A DNA stretch of 7,637 nt, taken from contig JAAXIW010000154.1 in NCBI GenBank assembly GCA_012270135.1, positions 1 through 7,637 of the forward strand. Direction: 5' to 3'. A program made the position numbers and the translations under genes. The notes under the pieces are model-generated. The model searched no databases. It was not told where the DNA came from and saw nothing but the letters and a program-made list of their open reading frames with translations. Each line of letters begins with the position of its first letter. Position 1 is the first letter of the stretch. This stretch comes from Brevundimonas sp. (GTDB lineage: Bacteria; Pseudomonadota; Alphaproteobacteria; Caulobacterales; Caulobacteraceae). Of the stretch, positions 1 through 5,263 are shown one piece after another.

Positions 1-1
1 G

Positions 2-634
2 GCGGCGCTGGGCCTGGCGCTGGGCGCCGGCGCGTCGCTGGAGACCGCGGTGGAGTTCGCCATCCTCGCCTCCGGCGTGGTGGTCGGCAAGGCCGGCACG
101 GCCGTGGTCACCCCGGCCGACCTGATCGACGCCGAGATGAGCCAGCACGCCGCCGGGGCCCACGCCAAGGTGACGTCGCTCGACGAACTGGCCGGCGTGG
201 TCGAGGGCTGGAAGCGGCAGGGCCTGAAGGTCGGCTTCACCAACGGCTGTTTCGACATCCTGCACCGGGGGCACGTGGCCTATCTGGCCCAGGCTCGGGG
301 CTGGTGCGACCGGCTGGTGGTGGCGTTGAACACCGACGCCTCGGTGCGGCGGCTGAAGGGCGAGGGACGGCCGATCAACGACCTGGACAGCCGGGCCGTG
401 GTGATCGGGGGTCTGGCGAGCGTGGACCGGGTCACCTCGTTCGACGATCCGACGCCGCTGGCCCTGATCGAACGGCTGCGGCCCGACGTGCTGGTCAAGG
501 GCGCGGACTACAGCCGCGAGGGCGTGGTCGGCGGCGACCTGGTGGAGAGCTGGGGCGGCGAGGTGAAGCTGGCCACCTTCGAGGACGGCTACTCGACCAC
601 GAAGACCATCGAGAAGATGAAGGACGACCAATGA
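2..634 (+). CDS. hldE: Bifunctional heptose kinase/adenylyltransferase HldE, 3' part
   Basis: HldE phosphorylates D-glycero-D-manno-heptose 7-phosphate at C1 (N-terminal PfkB-type kinase) and then adenylylates the heptose 1-phosphate (C-terminal nucleotidyltransferase), giving cytoplasmic ADP-heptose for the LPS inner core. The frame is open to the left edge, and 210 residues are visible of roughly 480 usual for the family. The first 40 or so residues (AALGLALGAG..., then VVVGKAGTAVV) match the end of the PfkB kinase domain. After a short linker comes the cytidylyltransferase-like domain, with NGCFDILHRGH around bases 242-274; HRGH is the HxGH nucleotide-binding signature. DVLVKGADY and the terminal GYSTTKTIEKM are also typical. 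A GTG at base 50 is internal, not a start. The kinase tail and transferase are in one frame, so this is the fused form. Its stop overlaps the hldD start by 4 nt (ATGA). Identification is firm; the catalytic part of the kinase lies outside the window. Confidence 0.95.
   Translation, partial: AALGLALGAGASLETAVEFAILASGVVVGKAGTAVVTPADLIDAEMSQHAAGAHAKVTSLDELAGVVEGWKRQGLKVGFTNGCFDILHRGHVAYLAQARGWCDRLVVALNTDASVRRLKGEGRPINDLDSRAVVIGGLASVDRVTSFDDPTPLALIERLRPDVLVKGADYSREGVVGGDLVESWGGEVKLATFEDGYSTTKTIEKMKDDQ
619..624 (+). promoter_or_regulatory. Ribosome binding site of hldD
   Basis: GAAGGA lies inside the last hldE codons, 6 nt before the ATG at 631, and is a good Shine-Dalgarno match. It supports the 631 start. 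A second in-frame ATG at 643 is preceded by a weaker GAGG at 633-636, so a start four codons later cannot be excluded. Confidence 0.5.
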
Positions 635-1632
635 GGCGAAGGATGATCGTGTTCACCGGCGGGGCCGGCTTCATCGGCTCGAACATCGTCGCCCGGCTGT
701 GCGCGGAAGACCGGCGCGACGTGGTCGTCTGCGACCGGCTGGAGGACGCCGCCCTCGGCAAGTGGAAGAACATCGCCAAGCATCCGGTCGCCGACTTCTG
801 GCAGCCGGAAGAGCTGTTCGAACAGCTGGAGCGGCATGCGGAGTCGGTCGAGGCCGTGGTCCACATGGGGGCGATCTCGTCGACGACGGAGGCCGACGCC
901 GACCTCATCATGAGGACGAATTTCACCCTGTCGCGGGACCTCTGGGACTGGTGCGCCCTGAGGGACGCGCGGATGGTCTACGCCTCGTCGGCGGCGACCT
1001 ACGGCGACGGGGAACAGGGCTTCGAGGACGATGACAGTCTTGAGGCGCTGACTTCGTTGAGACCGCTAAACGCCTATGGCTATTCGAAAATGCTGTTCGA
1101 TCATTACGCCGCGCGTCAGTCGGACCGGGGCCAGTCGCCGAGCCAGTGGGCCGGGCTGAAATTCTTCAACGTCTATGGACCCAACGAGTACCACAAGGGC
1201 GGCATGAAGTCGGTCGTGGCCCAGATCTGGCCGAAAGTCGCGGCCGGCGAGCCGGTCACGCTGTTCCGATCGCACAACCCGGACTATCCCGACGGCGGTC
1301 AGCTGCGGGACTTCGTCTTCGTCGACGACGTGGTCGACATCGTCGACTGGCTGCTGGAGACGCCGGCGGTGTCGGGGGTGTTCAACGCCGGTTCGGGACA
1401 GGCGCGGTCCTTCCTCGACCTGGCCAACGCGACCTTCGCGGCGGCGGGCAGGGAAGCCCGGGTGGAATATGTCGATACGCCCGAGAGCATCCGCGACAAA
1501 TACCAGTATTTCACCGAGGCCCGGATGGAGCGGGTGCGCGCCGCCGGCTTCGGCGGCCAGTCGACGCCGCTGGAGGAAGGGGTCCGGCGCTATGTGCAGG
1601 AATTCCTCGCCACGGCGGACCCCTATCGATGA
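631..1632 (+). CDS. hldD: ADP-L-glycero-D-manno-heptose 6-epimerase HldD
   Basis: HldD inverts C6 of ADP-D-glycero-beta-D-manno-heptose to the L-glycero form, the last cytoplasmic step before inner-core heptosyltransferases use it. The protein has 333 residues, close to the usual 310-330. It is an extended short-chain dehydrogenase: the NAD(P)-binding GGAGFIGSN is at residues 10-18, SSAATYG at 119-125, and the catalytic YxxxK is Y149 to K153 in NAYGYSK. K189 in EYHKGG probably corresponds to the second catalytic base known from the E. coli enzyme. FFNVYGPNEYHKG and the QLRDFVFVDD block are HldD hallmarks that separate it from GalE-like epimerases. The start at 631 overlaps hldE by ATGA; starting at M5 would also fit the family N-terminus (MIVFTGGAGF). 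The stop overlaps the next gene by ATGA as well, so expression is probably coupled to hldE on one mRNA. All expected catalytic residues are present. Confidence 0.96.
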   Translation: MRRRMIVFTGGAGFIGSNIVARLCAEDRRDVVVCDRLEDAALGKWKNIAKHPVADFWQPEELFEQLERHAESVEAVVHMGAISSTTEADADLIMRTNFTLSRDLWDWCALRDARMVYASSAATYGDGEQGFEDDDSLEALTSLRPLNAYGYSKMLFDHYAARQSDRGQSPSQWAGLKFFNVYGPNEYHKGGMKSVVAQIWPKVAAGEPVTLFRSHNPDYPDGGQLRDFVFVDDVVDIVDWLLETPAVSGVFNAGSGQARSFLDLANATFAAAGREARVEYVDTPESIRDKYQYFTEARMERVRAAGFGGQSTPLEEGVRRYVQEFLATADPYR

Positions 1633-2738
1633 AGGGGCCCCGGCTGACCGCCCGGCAGTGGTTCGGCTGGATCGGGTTCGCCCTCGTCTTCCTGCTGACC
1701 GCGGCCGTGGCGGTGTGGCGGGGAGACATCCTCAGGGCCGGCCTCGACCCGCAGGCGCCGTTTCAGACCTATCAGCCGCCCCCCGCGCCCGATTACGCAA
1801 GGTCCGCCGCCTGGGCGCTGCGTGAGGCGCGGGCGCCGGACGCCGGTCCGGCGGCGATCTTCTTCGTGCACTCGACGACCTTCGACGGCGGAAAGCACTG
1901 GAACGGGCCGATCGGGGATCCCAAGGCGGACGCCTGGCTACAGCGGGTCGTGCTGCCGAACTATGCGGGCCCGTTCGCCCGGCTGGGCCCTGTCAGCGCC
2001 CCGCGATATCGGCAGGGCAGCCTCTATACCCGGCTGACGCTTCGCGACGACGCCCGCGAGGCGCGGGCCTTCGCCTACCGTGACGTCCTCGCCGCCTTCG
2101 ATACGTGGATCGCCCGCCATCCGGACGGCCCGATCGTGCTGGCCGGGGTGGAACAGGGCGGCGAACTGGTCGAACGCCTTGTGCGCGAACGGGTGGCCGA
2201 CGACCCGGCGCTGCGGCGGCGGCTGGTCGCCGTCTATCTGATGGATGTCGTCACCCCGGCCGACGGTCTGCCGCCGCAGATTCCCGCTTGCGTGAACCGG
2301 AGCCAGACCGGGTGCGTCGTCGGCTTTTCGCCGGTCGGGGAAGGCAATGACGGGGCGGCGCGGCGGCGGCTGAGGCGGGCGCTGGTCTGGGATGAGCGAG
2401 GCCGGCTGGTGGAACTGGGCGAGCGGGACGCCCTGTGCGTGAACCCCGTGACCGGATCGACCTCCACGGCGCCGGTCGAGGCCCGTCTGAACCGCGGCGC
2501 GACCAACGCCACCGGACTCGAATGGGGCACGCATCCCGCCCTTCTGGCCCGTGAGATCGCCACCCAGTGCCGCGACGGACTGCTGCGCCACACCGAACCC
2601 GAAATGGAGTCGTTCCGGCAGACGGGCGGCTGGGCCGATCGACGTAAATCTCGCCCATACAATCTCTTCTACGGCGATATTGAAGCCGACGCGCAGGCGC
2701 GGCTGGCGGCCTGGCAGTCGGCGCGCAGCTCGTCCTAG
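1629..2738 (+). CDS. Membrane-anchored DUF3089 protein, hydrolase nucleophile replaced
   Basis: A 369-residue protein of the DUF3089 family (alpha/beta-hydrolase-like, function unknown). The N-terminus is basic (MKGPRLTARQ) and followed by one hydrophobic segment at about residues 11-30, so it is probably a signal anchor with the rest in the periplasm. Family landmarks in order are FFVHSTTF (78-85), WNGPIGD (91-97), APRYRQG (124-130), the elbow LAGVEQGG (171-178), ACVNRSQTGCVVGF (220-233), CVNPVTG (270-276), CRDGLL (314-319) and YNLFYGDIEADAQAR (344-358). The elbow in most relatives is GHSQG; here it reads GVEQG with Glu175 in place of Ser. The His/Asp that I recall just before the NLFY block also seems absent (KSRPYNLFY). 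The gene overlaps hldD by ATGA and has no clear Shine-Dalgarno, so translation is probably coupled. A role in envelope or LPS biology is inferred only from the operon. Family membership is confident; activity is unknown and may be non-catalytic. Confidence 0.85.
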   Translation: MKGPRLTARQWFGWIGFALVFLLTAAVAVWRGDILRAGLDPQAPFQTYQPPPAPDYARSAAWALREARAPDAGPAAIFFVHSTTFDGGKHWNGPIGDPKADAWLQRVVLPNYAGPFARLGPVSAPRYRQGSLYTRLTLRDDAREARAFAYRDVLAAFDTWIARHPDGPIVLAGVEQGGELVERLVRERVADDPALRRRLVAVYLMDVVTPADGLPPQIPACVNRSQTGCVVGFSPVGEGNDGAARRRLRRALVWDERGRLVELGERDALCVNPVTGSTSTAPVEARLNRGATNATGLEWGTHPALLAREIATQCRDGLLRHTEPEMESFRQTGGWADRRKSRPYNLFYGDIEADAQARLAAWQSARSSS

Positions 2739-4834
2739 TCCGTGCCGGGCCGGTCGTTGCGCCAGTCGAACAGGGCTTCGAGCACCTGGACCGCCTCACC
2801 GCGGGGGGAGGTGAGGTCGGGGTCGCGGCCGAGCACCAGACGGGCGTCATCGGAGGCCGCCAGAAGCAGGTCCCGGTGCCGGATGGGATCGGCGAAGCGG
2901 TAGGCGGGGAAACCGCTCTGCTTCAGGCCCAGCGGATCGCCGCCACCGCGCAGGCGGAAATCCTCTTCGGCGATCTCGAAGCCGTCCTCGGTGCGGCGCA
3001 GGGTCTCGAGCCGGACCCGCGCCGTCTCGCCGAGACCGTCGTCGCCGCCGCCGTAGAGCAGCAGACAGGTGCTGGCGGCGGCGCCCCGCCCAACACGCCC
3101 TCGCAACTGGTGCAGCTGGGCGAGGCCGAAGCGGTCGGCGTGCTCGATGACCATGATGGAGGCCTTGGGCACATCGACGCCGACCTCGACGACGGTCGTG
3201 GCGACCAGCAGGAGCGTGCGGCCGTCGGCGAAATCGGCCATCACCGCTTCACGCTCGGGGCCGGGCATCTGGCCGTGGGCGAGGCCGACCTCGACCCCCA
3301 TGATGCGGCGCAGGTCGGCGGCGCGAGCCTCGGCGGCCGCCAGGTCGGAGGCCTCGCTCTCGGCCACCAGCGGACAAATCCAGTAGGCCTGCGCCCCGCT
3401 GTCGAGCGCGGCCTTCAGGCGTTTCGCGACCTCGCCGATGCGGGCGAGCGGAACCACGGCGGTCGTGACCGGGGTGCGGCCGGGCGGCTTCTCGGTCAGG
3501 CGCGACACCTCAAGCTCGCCGTACTGGGTCAGTTCCAGCGTCCGCGGGATCGGGGTCGCCGACATGGTCAGCAGATGGACCCCGCCCGTGCGCGGGTCGC
3601 CCTTGGCCTGCAATCGCTGTCGCTCGTTGACGCCGAAGCGGTGCTGTTCGTCGATCACCGCCAGCGCCAGGCGGTCGAAACGGACGGCGTCCTGGAACAG
3701 GGCGTGGGTGCCGATGGCGACCCTGGCCTCGCCCGAGGCCAGCGCCGCCAGCCGGGCGCGCCGCGCGGACGGAGTGTCGCGTCCGGTCAGCAGGATGGTG
3801 GGGACCCCGGCGTCCTCAAGCATCGGGGCGAGCCTCTGCCAGTGCTGGCGTGCGAGTATCTCGGTGGGCGCCATGAGGGCGGACTGGAAGCCCGAGGCAG
3901 CGGCGTCGGCGAGCGCAAGGGCGGCCACCGCGGTCTTGCCGGAGCCGACGTCGCCCTGAAGCAGCCGGCCCATCTGTTCGCCCGAGGCGAGGTCGCGGCG
4001 AATCTCGGCGAGGGCCTGGACCTGGGCGCCGGTGAGATCGAAGGGCAGGGCGGATAGCACGCGCGCAGAGGCCTCGCCGGGCGTGACGACCGGGGCCGGG
4101 GTGATCTGGCGGGCGCGGCGGCGGCGGGCCAGGGCCAGTTGGTGAGCCAGCAGCTCGTCGTAGGCCAGCCGTTGGCGGACAGGCGCGTCGGGCAGCAGGT
4201 CCGGCTCGACGGTCGGGGCGTGCAGGGCGGCGAGGGCGGCGCGCCAGCCGGGCCAGCGCCGTTTGGCCAGCCAGGCGGCGTCCTGCCACTCTGGCAGCTC
4301 GGGCGCGTGTTCGAGCGCGCCCTGCACCAGTTTGCGGATGACCCGGGAGGTCAGACCCTGGGTCGCCGGATAGACCGGCTCGACCGCGGCGATCTCGTCG
4401 GCCTGGGCGGGGGTGAAGATGTCCGGGTGGACGATCTGCACCTCGTTGTTGAAGCGCTCGACCTTGCCGGAGATCAGGCGGCGCTGGCCCTTCGGGAGCA
4501 GCCGGTCGATGTGCTGGGCCGAGCCGCCGAACCAGATCAGGTGGACGAAGCCGGTGTCGTCGGTGGCGCGGACCTTGATCGGGACGCCGGGCTTGCCGGG
4601 CACGAGCAGGCGGTCGACGACGATGTCGAAGACCCCGACCTGGCCCTCGACAGCGTCGACGGCTGTCATCGGGCGGCGGACGATCAGGCCGGAGGGCGAC
4701 AGGAACAGCAGGTCGCGCACCAGCGGCCCCGCCAGTTTCTGGACGAGCGGCAGGGTCTTCGGCCCCACGCCCTTCAGGGTGGAGACCTCCGCGAACAGGG
4801 GAAAGAGACTCGGCGGCCGCATATCCGACAGCAT
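2735..4834 (-). CDS. recG: ATP-dependent DNA helicase RecG
   Basis: RecG is a superfamily-2 double-strand DNA translocase that reverses stalled forks and migrates branched DNA in recombination and repair. The protein has 699 residues, normal for the family. The N-terminal part carries the wedge/OB domain (about residues 60-145, including GVPIKVRATDDTGFVHLIWF). The helicase core has Walker A GDVGSGKT (294-301), APTEILARQH (322-331), the DEQH box (395-398), SATPIPRT (425-432) and QLRGRVGRG (576-584). The C-terminal EEDFRLRGGGDPLGLKQSG (623-641) belongs to the conserved region that couples ATP hydrolysis to translocation. The ATG at 4834 is the longest start. The ATG at 4822 (M5, giving MRPPSLFPLF) resembles usual alphaproteobacterial RecG N-termini better; neither has a visible Shine-Dalgarno. 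The stop overlaps that of the convergent DUF3089 gene, and the gene is divergent from the SdhE-family gene and mfd. The frame is intact and all motifs are present. Confidence 0.96.
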   Translation of the reverse strand: MLSDMRPPSLFPLFAEVSTLKGVGPKTLPLVQKLAGPLVRDLLFLSPSGLIVRRPMTAVDAVEGQVGVFDIVVDRLLVPGKPGVPIKVRATDDTGFVHLIWFGGSAQHIDRLLPKGQRRLISGKVERFNNEVQIVHPDIFTPAQADEIAAVEPVYPATQGLTSRVIRKLVQGALEHAPELPEWQDAAWLAKRRWPGWRAALAALHAPTVEPDLLPDAPVRQRLAYDELLAHQLALARRRRARQITPAPVVTPGEASARVLSALPFDLTGAQVQALAEIRRDLASGEQMGRLLQGDVGSGKTAVAALALADAAASGFQSALMAPTEILARQHWQRLAPMLEDAGVPTILLTGRDTPSARRARLAALASGEARVAIGTHALFQDAVRFDRLALAVIDEQHRFGVNERQRLQAKGDPRTGGVHLLTMSATPIPRTLELTQYGELEVSRLTEKPPGRTPVTTAVVPLARIGEVAKRLKAALDSGAQAYWICPLVAESEASDLAAAEARAADLRRIMGVEVGLAHGQMPGPEREAVMADFADGRTLLLVATTVVEVGVDVPKASIMVIEHADRFGLAQLHQLRGRVGRGAAASTCLLLYGGGDDGLGETARVRLETLRRTEDGFEIAEEDFRLRGGGDPLGLKQSGFPAYRFADPIRHRDLLLAASDDARLVLGRDPDLTSPRGEAVQVLEALFDWRNDRPGTD
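2794..2816. repeat. Perfect 7-bp inverted repeat near the recG 3' end
   Basis: CCTCACC (2794-2800) and GGTGAGG (2810-2816) are perfect inverted copies around a 9-nt loop, inside the last 30 codons of recG and 55 nt downstream of the DUF3089 stop on the + strand. RNA from either strand could form the hairpin. There is no T-run after it on either side, so it is not a classic intrinsic terminator. It might stabilise the 3' end or pause transcription of the heptose operon, or it may be a chance result of G/C-rich codons. Confidence 0.3.
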
Positions 4835-4915
4835 AGCTGGCGAAAGGCGGACTGGAACGCTATCTGACGCGCTTCATTGAAGTGCCCTAACGCTCGCCGC
4901 GCGGCGGCTCGCTGC
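4835..4915. promoter_or_regulatory. Divergent intergenic region between recG and the SdhE-family gene
   Basis: This is the only real non-coding gap in the window, and it must hold or adjoin promoters for recG (leftward) and the SdhE-family/mfd unit (rightward). I cannot assign a convincing -35/-10 pair on either strand. GCTATC at 4858-4863 resembles the start of the Caulobacter-type -10 element, but the upstream CTGGCG at 4837-4842 is a poor -35 at slightly long spacing. No GANTC (CcrM) site is present. Two inverted repeats occur: the imperfect palindrome at 4869-4885 and a 12-bp GC-only one at 4895-4906. Confidence 0.45.
4869..4885. repeat. Near-perfect 17-bp palindrome in the divergent intergenic region
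   Basis: GCGCTTCA T TGAAGTGC has arms of 8 bp with 7 matching pairs around one central base. The core TTCATTGAA is perfectly symmetric apart from the centre. It is AT-richer than its surroundings and lies between two divergent starts, where a repressor or activator dimer could bind. No known operator is recognised, and a chance origin is possible. Confidence 0.3.
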
Positions 4916-5263
4916 ATGAGGGCGCCTCCCAAGGACCATCAACGGGCAAGGAAGCTTGTGGCCGATATCGACGCGCGTCTGAAAGAGAGACTGGGCCGCA
5001 TCGCCTTCCGGGCGTGGCGGCGGGGATTCCGCGAGGCCGACCTGGTGCTGGGGCCGTTCGTCGACCGGGTCGGGCCGACGCTGGACGAGACCGAACTGGA
5101 TGCGCTGGAGGCCCTGCTGGCGCAGGACGACGATCACCGGCTCTATGCGTGGATCATCGGCACGGAGTCGACGCCGATCGAGCATGAGACGCCGGTGATG
5201 GCGAAGATCCGGGCCTTCATGCGTGACCATGTCGCCGCAGCCGTGGCCGAGGGGGCGGGTTGA
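4916..5263 (+). CDS. sdhE: SdhE-family FAD assembly factor for succinate dehydrogenase
   Basis: Small soluble protein of the SdhE/Sdh5 (DUF339, formerly YgfY) family. Members help attach FAD covalently to the flavoprotein subunit of succinate dehydrogenase. From the ATG at 4916 it has 115 residues. The family signature RGxxE is present as RRGFREADL (RGFRE at 36-40), followed by LGPFVDR, ELDALEALL (60-68), the acidic DDDHRLYAWIIG (71-82) and a helical C-terminus. The start is uncertain. A TTG at 4877 and this ATG lack a Shine-Dalgarno. A GTG at 4958 has AAGGAAG just upstream and would give 101 residues, nearer the 85-100 usual for the family, and still contains the whole conserved core. The stop overlaps the mfd start as TGATG, so the two are probably cotranscribed and coupled. 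No succinate dehydrogenase genes are in the window. From memory, the recG, sdhE-like, mfd order recurs in alphaproteobacteria. Confidence 0.85.
   Translation: MRAPPKDHQRARKLVADIDARLKERLGRIAFRAWRRGFREADLVLGPFVDRVGPTLDETELDALEALLAQDDDHRLYAWIIGTESTPIEHETPVMAKIRAFMRDHVAAAVAEGAG
4948..4954 (+). promoter_or_regulatory. Candidate ribosome binding site favouring a GTG start at 4958
   Basis: AAGGAAG has a strong Shine-Dalgarno core (AAGGA ending at 4952), five bases before the in-frame GTG at 4958. It is the only good ribosome binding site near any candidate start of the SdhE-family gene. It suggests the protein may begin at this GTG rather than at the ATG at 4916. Confidence 0.4.
5249..5255 (+). promoter_or_regulatory. 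Ribosome binding site of mfd
   Basis: GAGGGGG, inside the last codons of the SdhE-family gene and 7 nt before the ATG at 5263, is a plausible Shine-Dalgarno. Together with the TGATG stop/start overlap it supports 5263 as the mfd start over the in-frame ATG at 5272. Confidence 0.45.

Noticed and set aside
304..1632. hldD frame extended upstream into hldE to give 442 codons
   Set aside because: The extra N-terminal part is Arg/Gly-rich shadow translation of hldE. HldD homology begins with the Rossmann motif just after the ATG at 631, which has its own ribosome binding site.
1146..2738. DUF3089 frame extended upstream into hldD to give 530 codons
   Set aside because: The region before 1629 is a shadow of hldD. 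The ATG at 1629 starts a basic N-terminus plus membrane anchor and sits in an ATGA overlap.
2876..4057. Long + strand open frame of 393 codons opposite recG
   Set aside because: It lies wholly antisense to recG, which has every family motif intact. Long antisense frames are expected in G/C-rich coding DNA, and the translation has low-complexity Gly/Ala/Arg/Gln-rich composition with no recognisable domain.
4895..4906. 12-bp GC-only palindrome CGCCGCGCGGCG
   Set aside because: Alternating GC palindromes are common by chance at this base composition; there is no loop and no T-run to make it a terminator.
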